NCBI RefSeq assembly: GCF_003369915.1
Contig: NC_046677.1
Coordinates: forward strand, 21,842,913-21,906,912
DNA length: 64,000 nt
Reading direction: 5' to 3'
DNA from: Drosophila miranda
Taxonomy: Eukaryota > Arthropoda > Insecta > Diptera > Drosophilidae
Shown: positions 20,601-31,600 of the stretch, one piece after another
Layout: every line of letters begins with the position of its first letter
Numbering within the stretch: the stretch's first letter is position 1
Program-made: the position numbers and the translations under genes
The notes under the pieces: model-generated
Databases searched by the model: none
Seen by the model: the letters and a program-made list of their open reading frames with translations, nothing else
Told to the model about the DNA's origin: nothing

Positions 20601-22862
20601 AAAAGTGTGTGGAAATGCGGCAGGAAGCTGAAGAGGCTCGCCAGTCCGTGGCGGCACTGACCAAAGAGTGTGAAAGTCTGCAAACGGCACTGGTAAGCTA
20701 AAAATACATGCATGTCAATCTTCTTCACTTATTCTCATCGATGTGTGTCTTTCCAGAAAACAACTGAGACGGAACGCGATTCCTTGCGCAATGCTGCGGC
20801 CCAGCAAGAACAAATCCTTGCAGAGACCGATATGAAATGCCTCGAACTGCAACAGGAAATTAAGGAGAGTTTCAATTTAGTTGCTCAACTCAAGGAGAAG
20901 GATGCACTCTGTCAGACCTTCCAGGGTTACTTGTCTCAGCAGACACAGGCTCTCGAAGAAGCCAATGGCAAGTGCTTGGAAACGCGGCAGGAATTGGAGG
21001 AGGCTCGCCAGTCCGCGGCGGCACTGACCAAAGAGTGTGAAAGTCTGCAAACGGCCATGGTAATACATAAATTTGAATCTTTCCACTTTTGTTGACCGAT
21101 ATGTGTTTTTCCAGAAAACCATTGAGGCGGAACGTGATTCTTTGCGTATTAGTGCAGCACAGCAAGAAAAAACTCTCGCTGAAACCAATAAAAAATGTTT
21201 GGAAATGCGGCAGGAATTGGAGGAGGCTCGCCAGTCCGTGGCGGCACTGACCAAAGAGTGTGAAAGTCTGCAAACGGCCATGGTAATACATAAATTTGAA
21301 TCTTTCCACTTTTGTTGACCGATATGTGTCTTTCCAGAAAACCATTGAGGCGGAACGTAATTCTTTGCGTATTAGCGCAGCCCAGCAAGAACAAACTCTC
21401 GCTGAAACCAATAAGAAATGCTTGGAAATGCGGCAGGAAGTGGAGGTGGCTCGTCAGTCAGTAGCTCAAGTCAAGGAAACGGATGCAGCATGGGACGCCT
21501 TACAGAATTCCTTATCACAGCAGAAATTGGCTCTCGAAGTAGCCAAACAAAAATGTTTGGAAATGCACCAGAAAGATGAGCAGTCTCGCAAGTCAGTGGC
21601 GACACTGACCAAAGAATGCGAAACGCTTCGCACAACAATGGTAGGCGATTAGACACTTTAATTTCCTTGAAATGATCTAATAGATGGGTATTTCAGAAAA
21701 CCAATGAGACTGATTATCGCACTGAAATGGAACGCGTACACGCTACTGCGTCGAGTCTTTTGGAGGATAAACGCAACCTAGAAGAAAAGGTGTGCACTCT
21801 GAATGATATTGTGGAGAAGCTACAGGGTGACTTGACTGCCCTTCAAGGACTCAAAGCCAACGCCAGCAATGTGTCCAATGAGTCCAATGCGTCCAGCACG
21901 TCGCCCTTTGCACCAAGAGTAAGCTTGAGATAAATCCATTTAAATGTAGAATCTAATGCCAAGCCTTCAATATTGTGTAGAAATCGATAAGCTTTGAGTC
22001 CGACTGGCGTAAGAACCGACGGCTAAGCGTACACGATGAGCGTCGCAGGCAGTCTTACTGGAACAACGTGCGCGATTGGGGAACCATGACGGATCCCGTG
22101 GGTAAGTCAGAGATATTTTCAGAACATAAATCATGGAACCTGAATTAATAATGCTCACAATCTCAGACAAGAACTGCAACTGTGTTGAGCTCAACCAAAA
22201 GCTGCAGGACTGCCAGCGAGACCTTTTTATACGGGAGAGCCAGGTGACAGCATTAAACATTGAACTCAAAAACCATCCTCTGAAAGACGAGAATGCCCAG
22301 CTACAAAAACGACTATTGGAAGAACAGGAAAAAGCACGTGCCGAACTGAAGCGTCTTAAGCTGAAGAATCAAGATCTCACTTACAAGGTCAATGACATGA
22401 CTGCAGCGGCATCTGCATCAGTCCAAGCCCAAGCATGCAGAATAACCCCTGCGATGATCTCGGTGGATACACAGACAGAGTCTGACTTGGAGAAGGTCCT
22501 GGAGAAGACAAACCTAAAGTATCAAGACACACTTACACTGTGCCGCATCCGCTACTCTAAGATCCAAGATTTGGAACAGAGACTAAAGGAAAACGAAAAT
22601 TGCGACACCTCCAACCTGACCTCCCTTACAGAAGGCCAAATCAATGCGCTTAAGGTACGTATTGCTTTGCTTATTATTAACAAGAAATCATCTATCATCC
22701 TATGCATCTTTCCAGGCCCAATGTGAGGCGCACAAGAAGGAAAAATTAGCCATTAACGATAAATACGAGTACGCTAAACGAGTGCTCAAGATGCGCAAGG
22801 ATGAGGTGATCGAACTTCGCACTAAAATCGCTGTCTACGAGGCAGCCTCTACAGCCAAATAA
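14663..22862 (+). CDS. cmet: CENP-E-type kinesin-7 (CENP-meta)
   Basis: This plus-end kinetochore motor carries and holds chromosomes during mitotic congression. Fourteen exons: 14663-14795, 14862-14984, 15047-15393, 15462-16360, 16523-16690, 16877-20363, 20420-20692, 20757-21059, 21115-21282, 21338-21640, 21697-21918, 21981-22101, 22167-22654 and 22716-22862. All phases agree; the total is 7182 nt (2393 aa). The N-terminal motor is complete: P-loop GQTSSGKT (81-88), switch I NERSSRSH (189-196) and switch II DLAGSE (225-230), ending near RAKKIRIKPEVNE. A very long alpha-helical coiled coil follows, then a basic patch (WRKNRRLSVHDERRRQ) and further coiled coil at the C-terminus. I prefer cmet over cana because this copy is complete and the neighbour is degraded, but the two names could be exchanged. 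Exons 7-10 are internal duplicates. A CA microsatellite lies in intron 4 (about 16420-16462). Confidence 0.93.
16420..16462. repeat. CA microsatellite in cmet intron 4
   Basis: Imperfect (CA)n of about 43 bp interrupted by T and AA, inside the 162-bp intron between the exons ending at 16360 and starting at 16523. Confidence 0.9.
20420..21640 (+). repeat. Tandemly duplicated coiled-coil exons 7-10 of cmet
   Basis: Exons 7 (20420-20692), 8 (20757-21059), 9 (21115-21282) and 10 (21338-21640) are all phase 0-0 and repeat one module: QQEQ-L-AET-KKCLEMRQE-EEARQSVAALTKECESLQTAM. The introns 21060-21114 and 21283-21337 are both 55 bp and differ at one base. The preceding exon ends are nearly the same, so a unit of about 223 bp (exon 9 plus intron) was copied very recently. 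Exon 9 is a shortened form of the 303-nt module. Confidence 0.92.
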
Positions 22863-23341
22863 GTCACTATATTATCATAGTTTAGTTGTATATAACCTTT
22901 AGTTCTCTATGCCCGTACCAAGATCAAATCGTTTGTTTCTAATTATTTATTCCATGTGAGAAGTCAAAACTTTCAATATTTTTCGGAGTATTTTAAATGT
23001 ATTTATGTACTTGTCATTAAGTTTAGTGTTGCAAGGTGGACATGTATCGAATACACAGCTACGCTGCCTACTGCATATTTCTGTACTAATCTAAAATTAT
23101 ACGGTCCTTTATAACTTAAGAATTCTAAAAGAAGTCGTCTGTGCTGATGAAGCAACAGGTAATTGTGGCCATTCGAAGATTCCGGATGGACCTGTGGAAT
23201 TACTTACTTTTATTAAAAAAAAAAAGATCTTTGCATCAAATGTACCTGAATCGAAGAAAGGAACCCCCAGCAAATGTCCAGATAGAACAGATTGAAACAC
23301 CATAAACATTGTTCTTCATAACGCGGCTTTATTGTAATTTC

Positions 23342-23347
23342 AATAAA
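23342..23347 (+). terminator. Putative polyadenylation signal of cmet
   Basis: AATAAA about 480 bp beyond the cmet stop codon, the first canonical plus-strand signal that I see. Confidence 0.5.
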
Positions 23348-23604
23348 TATTTATAACTTTCTAAGCACATGGATGTCTACTTATATTGCTTATGTAACGA
23401 CTTTTAACTAATTTCTTTTAAACTAACGTCTTAACCGAATTGCATTAGCCTTGAATGCATTTCAAGCCTAGGGAAATACGATCTATTGCACTCTCCCTGC
23501 GTCGAGAGAGACAAGAAAGGAGAAGTGTCTAACGAACCGAAAGCATAAAACGATCAGGGGATAAATCAAGAAATTAAACATACTCGCATGTTCTTGGGCT
23601 CTTC

Positions 23605-23610
23605 TTTATT
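23605..23610 (-). terminator. Putative distal polyadenylation signal of ab
   Basis: TTTATT on the plus strand (AATAAA on the minus strand), about 1.6 kb beyond the ab stop codon. A long 3' UTR is plausible for this gene, but other signals could be used. Confidence 0.4.
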
Positions 23611-25206
23611 CATAGCATTTTGTATAGGTATATTTTTTAGGTATTCTCCAATCTGTTGTTGTATCGTTACGTTAGGCTACGTTGGGGGTACTCCACTCTT
23701 AATTGAATGATTGAAATAAGACGGGCTACTTCAAATGAAATGCGACGGCCATTGCGAACTTATAAATAAATATCCAAGTAAATTACATTTAAATTAATTG
23801 AGGTAGAAAATTACTAAAGTAACACATATGTTGGTCATAAGGCAAGTGGTTGCGACTCTTGTAGAGTCTGTCTGTGCTCATCTTCGATTGAAACTAACCA
23901 TAAACCTAGGATATAACTGAGGCATATTCGAACTAAATACATACAGGAAACGCAGCCACGGCCACGGCAACGGCAACGGGCACTACTTACGAGTAGTACT
24001 TACATCTATCTACGGGTATGTCTCTTGCTTGCAGTGCTTCCACATAAACTAACTAATTTCTAGTATTCCTTAAGTATCGTATGACTCTCTCTTCAAACGG
24101 CGGAGATACTGGATCACCCCTGTTCAGTGTGGTGTGTGGTCTGATCGAGTGCTGAGTATGCTGAGGCTGAGGTATTCAATTCTCTGACAAATCCTAACCA
24201 TTGTCTGGGTAAGTACAGTACAGGGTTTCTGTGTGTGTGTGTGTCTCTATGCTAAATGTGCACTGTATACCGTATAAGTAGTTGTATATAAATTAACATT
24301 CACTTTTTCACGTATGTATGTATATATTCTGATCCATTGCAGATCCTTAACCTATTCTGTTCAATATTGGCAAGTTTCCTGGGGCCCTGGAGTTTTCTAT
24401 ATATTGTATAAAGAGTACGGATATAGACAGGACGGGGACGGGACCAGTCACAACTCATGGAAGTCTAAGGTATTTCGAGGGTTACACGCACACAGCACAC
24501 AAAACTCATTCGTCTGCTGAGGTCTGCTGAGGTAGTTCGGTTGATGCTGGCTTTGTCCGCGAGATAGTGTTCCTGAGATATGGTAAGCACTGTGAATCAA
24601 TGGAGTGGCTAGGCTAGACTTGGAACTTGGAAGGCTATTATCGTATGCTTATATCATAGGTAGGCATACTCGGATTCTAGCTGTGGCATGCATGGCACAT
24701 CTGAATAAACATTTGAGTTCCTCTGTCGTATACTAACATACTTTAAATGCGACGGATCGGTTCTGAGGGATGGGGGCATAGGTGTTTTTGTATGTATTTA
24801 CAGGCTGGTTCTTCGCTTTCAATGTGAAATCTATCTTACGACTAAAAGGGTACTCTAGGGGTTTAGCTTTCTCCTGTCAGGGCTCGTTTCGGGGATATCC
24901 ATCCCCTTCATCAATTGTATACACAACAGGTACATGTCTATATTTATACATACATTATATAGTATATATGTATAGGTAGTTTAAAAGCACAACATTTAAT
25001 TCTACTAGGCCAGCTCTGGCAGCGGCACAAATATGATTTTTCCTAGTCCTAGGTCCGTATCTCTATCGTATTGTATCGTATTTGTATCGTACTGTACACA
25101 TAAACTGGTATACATGTGGATAAGGCTACTCGTTACATATGTTCCATGGGTATTCGGTATACAACTGTTGATGCAATGACACTCTGACACTCCTGCTGCT
25201 GCTCCC

Positions 25207-25625
25207 TTATGTGTTGTGCACGCCCTCGTCCTCGGAGTAGTTCTCCTCAACATCCGAGTTGGCCACCTCGTTGTTGCTGCCCGACTGATTGTTGTCCAGG
25301 CCCAGGTCCATGGGCTCTGAGCCCTCTCTCCGCATCTCCCCATCATTGTCCGCATCGTCCAAGTCATGCCCGTGCATCCGGCCGCCAGAGTTCAGCGCCA
25401 GTGGGCCCTGGGCTGGATCCTGGTCGTGGCGCAGAATCGGTTCTATCGACAGGCCCGGTCCGCTCTGGCCAAAGGCGGGGTTACCGGCGGCCAGCTTGCT
25501 CAGATCGAACTGTCCGGGCAGCAGGCCAGGCGGCAGGTTCTCCAGACTGTGACCCATGGCATTCAGTTGCGCCATCTTGGCACGCAGAGCCGCTGCTGCA
25601 GCCTGTTCCTGGGACATGCCCATGC
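25207..25625 (-). CDS. ab: ab exon: C-terminal tail of the main isoform
   Basis: Starts in phase 1 after a TTCCAG acceptor and ends in TAA at 25207-25209. It encodes [20 protein letters not shown] followed by an acidic tail with [12 protein letters not shown]. Only used with the 25699-26430 exon. Confidence 0.95.
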
Positions 25626-28600
25626 CTGGAATGCGGATAAAAGAAGATTCTAGTTAGAAAGAGTCGCCTGATGGCAAGAGCTCTGCTCCAACACTCACCG
25701 AACGTGTTCTCCGTGATGAACTGCAGGTAGGTGTCCAGCAGGGACTGGCCCGCAGCATTGCTGGTGGGGATCTGCACGCCCAGATCCTTGGGCTGGCCAA
25801 GAGCAGCCGCTGTGGCCGCTGCCGCGGCAGCCTCGTTTCGCATCCGCGAGATGGTGGTGTTGGCGTGCCCGAAGTTGCTCAGGAGACTCTCGTGGTAGCG
25901 ACTGAGGTCGCTGTTGCTGCCACCCATGCCGTACAGACCGTTGCCCACGGTCAGGTCTTCGGGGTCCTCGTCGGAGTCCTCGCCATCGTCCAGTGGTCCG
26001 CCGCTGGCGTTGCTCAGATCCAACTTGGCCCCGCCACTGCCACCGCCGCCTCCTCCGCCGCCACCACCGCCGCCGCTGCTGCCACTGCCGCCGGTGGGCG
26101 AGGCTCGGGCGCGCAGCTCAGCGGGCGATATCTTGACACCGGCCTTGGCCAGGAGCCGCGAGGCGAGGTCCGGATCGAAGGGGCTGGGCATCGGCAGCAC
26201 GGGCAGGTCCTTGGTGGAGATGCCCCGATGCTGGCGCGACATGTGCGAGTGCAGCGAGTTGCGTGACTTGGCCACAGTGCCGCACAGGACGCACCGGTAG
26301 CCGGGGCAGACGGTGTGCTTGTCCTCCAGATGGGTGCGCAGGGTGTGGGCCGAGCGGTAGATCTTGCCGCATTTCGGGCAGGGACGGGGATCGGTGGCAC
26401 GGACGCGCATCTCCAGGGATCTTCGGGACACTGCAGAGAAGAAAATAGATGATGAATATTAGATGATTCGATTCACTCGCTACGGGCTTCACTTAGAGTT
26501 CAATGAAAAGTCGGCTCATCTTCGTTTGCTCTTTATTGTTCACCAAAATATATTTGCCATCTCCGAAAACACATCTTCTCATAGTCGGCCGCCTCCACAC
26601 ACCCACACATGTGGCAGATACTCGTACCAGATACATTTCATCATCCACACTCTCAAATAATTTGCAAACTAAAATGGCATACGAATCACATACCATCCGA
26701 TCGGATCGGATCTGTGTGGTTTTCTCTTCTTTTTCTATATGCTTTATAAACTACAATTGTAAAATTGTCCGCTTCGAAATGGAATTTATATGTTTAATCG
26801 AGCCTCAAAGTTGATCGATTTCTTGGGCTAGTTTTGCTCAAGTTTCGGTTTTTAGTTTTAGTTATTTTTTTGGTTTTTTCTTTTGATTAACATTATAGGA
26901 ACCTTTTTACGTATGTTTTCCATCTGCTCTTCTGTATTTAGTACTTAAAGCCGGCCGCCAATCGAATGGAATCAAATCAAAATCAAACACAAACACAAAA
27001 GATATCCAAACAAATCATCCATCAATTTTGAACTTTTCTCTAATACAAATCCTTTACGTTTAGTTTTTCTTATTTCCTTCGTTTTTTTTTTTTGTTTGTT
27101 TTTGTTTGGCTAAAAATATATTATGCAGGCACATTCTATTTTGTTTCAGTATCAATATTCATAATAACTACTTCATCGTTTTTCATATATCGTATATATA
27201 ATTTTGTGGTTTGCTTGGTTTTAGCTCATTATCTACATAGTTTCTCCAACCTCTCTATGGCTTAATACGTCTTAATATGTCTGCTTATGTAATTCTATCA
27301 ATTAATATTATTATATTTCTGGTTGTGTGTGTTCTTTAATTGGGTTTTTTTGGTATTGGTTTTAATCATAATACTGCACATATTTTACTGGAGTTTACTG
27401 GCGTTTTATTCTACACAATCTGGCCCTGTAAATCAATTCAAAGTTGTTTATTCAAGGGCAAACATATCAGAGCTTTAGTTGTCTGCATTTTTCATATATA
27501 TATAGTACTATATTGAATATAGGAACGTAATAATTGTTGTAAGTATCCTAACCCAAAAGCGATCGATCGATCCTCCACTGTCGGCTAAGAGGCTTCTCTG
27601 GAATCTACAGTCCATCTAAAGCTCATCATCCTTCTTCTGTTTTTCCTTCCTTCGAGTGATTCCGAATTAGAATGGCAAATGGGTGACTACAAGGAGATTT
27701 AAACTGATTGAAACCATTCCATTATTATCCTCTGTTTCTGTTTCTGTTTCTTCAGACAAATTGAAACCTTCTAAAGATCATTCCTTTTGTCGAACAATGA
27801 TCCCATAAGTGAATAGATTTTAAATGGAAATTGATTGAACGCTTTTTGGTGTGCTGGAAGAAGGAACGAACTGCGGATGGCTGACTGTTTGGGCAGCGGC
27901 ACTGGGCCCTGGGCCAGTAGTTGGCCTATAGGAAAGGATCCAGTGCGCTCGCAAATTAGTTACTGAATCAGTGGATGTCGACCGTCGCCTTTGACTTGCA
28001 CTTGGACTACTTTTGGCTATCTACGATAGATGCGAGTGTGTCTCGAGATTGGGTGTTAGAGCTAGATTCGATTTATTGTCGCCATTGAGTGACTGAAAGC
28101 AGCAACCTAGAAAGCTTTACGGGGAGTACGAGTACGAGTACGGATACGGAGTATTACAGGGCTGGCGCCGCCTCGCAGTTTCATTTGAAGTCCGGGCCGC
28201 CGGCGAAGGGACCGCCCGACGAGCGCATGGCCTTCATCTTGGCCCACTGGAGGGTGTGCTTGATCCGCATGTGATTCCGCACGGAGTTCGGATGGGCGAA
28301 GCGCCGTCCGCACTCGATCACCGGACACACGGGACTGTCGCGCGGGTAGTGCCGGTCCAGGTGCTGCCTGAAGACGCGCTGCTCCAGCGGCGTCTCGCAC
28401 AACGGACAGGGCAGCATATAGTTGCTGCTGCTGCTGCTGTTTGGCCCGCTTCCCGCCGTGCTGGTGCCCGGCACTGGCCCGGGTCCGGGGCCGGGCACAG
28501 GTCCTGGTCCCGGTCCCAGTCCGGGTCCCTGTCCCTGTCCCTGTCCGGACCCATTGCCATTTCCCGGACTGACTGTGGCCGCCGAGGCGGCTGTGGCACT

Positions 28601-31600
28601 GGCTGCTGCTGCAGCAGCGGCTGCCACGGCCGCCGCCGAGGTGTTCTGGAAAAGTTCGGGAAAGTCCCGGGATCGGCTGAGGGCAATGGTGCGGGCCATG
28701 AACAGATTGGCGGTCAGCTGCTGCTGGTGCGACACGGACACGGACTGTTGCAGCTCGTCCAGATATTGCTGCTGCTGCTGCTGCTGTTGGTGTTGCTGCT
28801 GCTGCTGCTGCTGGGCTGCCTCGTGACGAGAGTGCTGGAGCTGCTGCTGCTGCTCCTGCTTCAGGAGCAGGGTCTGATAGAGGGTGGATTCGCTGGACTG
28901 CCGCGTCCGCTTCATGGTCAGCGATATGGCCGAGGAGGCCGACGACGAGCGGTCGTCCTCATCGTCGTTGTTGGTGTGGTTGTTCTGGTTCTGGTTGCTG
29001 CCGGCATGGAGGAGGTTCTCCTCCGGATCGTGCTCCTCCTCGCTGTCGTTCCAGGACCGTGCCGAGGGCGTGGGCGAGGAGTTGGCCGAGCGGTTCCTTT
29101 TCCTCTTGTTGTGATTCGTATTGGAATTATTATTGTTGTTGTTGTTGTGGTTGTGGTGCTGGTGAGGATTGTGCTGGTGGTGGTGGTGCGTCGGATGATG
29201 GTGCTGATGGTGCGACTGGTGGCTCCTCCGCTGCTCTGCGAACAGCTGCGACAGCTGCGGCCTCTGCATGATCTTCGCCAGCTTGCTGGCCCCCGGGCGA
29301 CGGTCCGCGGCATGCGCCTCGTGCGGCTGCGGCTGTGGCTCCTCCTCCGCCTCCGGATCGACGGTCTCCTGCTTGATGCTGTTCTTGGCATTCAGGAATG
29401 TGCCTGCGATGGTCGACAGGTCGTTAGTGTCCAGCACGTGGGCGAGAAAGTCGGGAGGAAGTCAATGTGAAATCAAAAATCAGAAGCAAGCTAAAGGATA
29501 TCTTTTCTCTCAGTTCGATTTCTGCTCCTTCAAATTTTGATGTACAGTGGTGGGAGAGGGAGTGGGGAGGGGGAAAGAGTGTGTGTGTGTGTGTGTGTAT
29601 CTTGGAGATAGATTCTTCGGCGGCAGCAGCAACAACAACAGAACAGCAGAACTGAATCAAACCTCCTCTACAGATTTCGTAATTCCAATTTTCTGGTGCC
29701 AATTTTCGAGAGATTTTTCAGGTTTTCAACAATTTCTTAGAGTGCCAATTTGTTATGGAAACATTCAGTTCTTACAGTTAGGATTGCCTGCGGCGGAACA
29801 CACACACGGATCGTCGAGGTTTTAGCCAATTGTTTTTTCTTGATTGATTGATTGTTGGTTGATTGTTTGAGCCAATTACAGAAGGTTTATAGATATATCT
29901 TATTGAATATTAAAGTTTAAGTATGATATAACAGTTATAGTACGAGGCAGGCAGGCAGGCAGGCAAAATAATTATTCAAATATAGTACAAAAGAGTGCAA
30001 ATAATCTAGGAAAACAGAAATCATAGGTTTTATTCACAATCTATTTAATCGGTTTTGCAGTGAAACTCACAAATGGGGGAATCTTTTATCTGGGAGTAGT
30101 ATTTGCGGGGCTTTTAAAATATTCAGTTCGTGTTTCTTAGAGCTAAAGGGAATACAGTGCGTGGATAAAACTATAAGAGCCAAAGACATGCATGGGAGAT
30201 GGGAGTAAAAATTCCAGTCAATATATAGAGTTCATTGTTTATCGTTTATTGAATATAACCCATAGAAATACGAGGATATATCTTTCCATACTATAAAGAA
30301 TGCTTGGGATCGTTGTTTCCGATATTTTACTCATATCTGCGCGAGCAAGGGCAGCGAGTGTGCCAGGGGTGGGCGCTCCAGTGTTGGTAAGCGAGTGTGC
30401 AGGGGATTTGCCCCCTAATAACCTAATTTTATTCGATATCACCCCTAAAAAAAATTCAAAATTCAAGAAGCTTAAGCTGCGATCGCTTAATCCTAAAATT
30501 TGTATCTAACCTATGCCGCTGAAACGCACTGTACGAGTATTAATGCGCCGCAAAAGTAGAATCCATGCAGAAAGGGTGGATTTATGGATTGGTGGACTAT
30601 TGGATGCATGGCAAGGAGTGGAGGAAGGGCCTGGCGTATCGCGTGCCACAGAACCATTGCCGGTTTGGACGGGACTATATTCCATATTCTATATATTCTA
30701 TATGCGGCTGGTGTCTGTATAGTATAGCCATGTGGCGTGCATGAACACACCTGGCCTCGAAAGCAGATCCATCTTCTGCACTGTGGCACTCGCACTCCAC
30801 GCTCACATTTCAACTTCCATTTCCATTCTGATTCCGTTTCAATATTCGATAATAATAAATATTGAAAAATAAAACGCAATTTAATGTATAGAAAATTGCC
30901 AAGGCCCAGGACCTAGACCAAGGCACAGCCCCTGCGGCCCCAAAAATATTGAGTCATTTTGTTGGATGGCCAGAGATTTGCATAGGCGGGGTGTTCGTTG
31001 TCCATGGGTGTTTATGGGTGCGGGTCATGCATGACGCAAGGCGACCCCAAAAACTGAAATCAAATTAAACAATTTAGTTCTGGCTTTGTGCGTGACAACT
31101 CAAGGGAGAAGGCAAACCAAACAATTCCGATGCATAAATATATATCAAGTGAAAAATACAATAAAATGCAATCGAATAAAATTGAAAATACAATATGCAA
31201 TAGGGCCGTCCCTCCCTCCGCCTCTACTGTGTCCTGTCCATCCATTGCCATGTGTATAGCCGGCTCTGTCTTTCGCACGGGGTCTCGGATATAGTTAGAT
31301 GTTTCTTCAGTGAGCATCCTGAGGTCCTCGTCGATTGGCCGAAACTCAAGTGCAGTGGATGTGACAGGATACGACAGCACAGGACAGTAGTAGGGCTAGA
31401 ACGGGACCCATTCAGGACGGGACAGGACAGGACAGGACAGGCCAGACGCAGCCAGTTCTGGGCTGGCCTGGCGATCTCCTTTGACTAGCCAAGCACATCT
31501 CGAATTTGTCACATTTGAGGAAACCGAAAGGATGCAAACCGAGTAACCGAGTATCCGAGTGTGTGTGTGTCTCGTGTCTAAGGTCCTGCCTGCCTGCCTG

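Larger units (their letters stand above)
22863..25206. other. Convergent 3' region of cmet (plus) and ab (minus)
   Basis: Noncoding. The cmet 3' UTR probably ends after AATAAA at 23342-23347; the ab 3' UTR probably runs from 25206 leftwards to the minus-strand AATAAA at 23605-23610. Short GT runs (24230-24245) and scattered CGGCAA repeats (about 23950-23985) are the only visible structure. Confidence 0.65.

Noticed and set aside
28256..29470. 404-codon plus-strand open frame
   Set aside because: Exact antisense of the ab alternative exon; its Leu/Val/Gly-rich translation is produced by CAG, CAC and GGC repeats and has no protein character.
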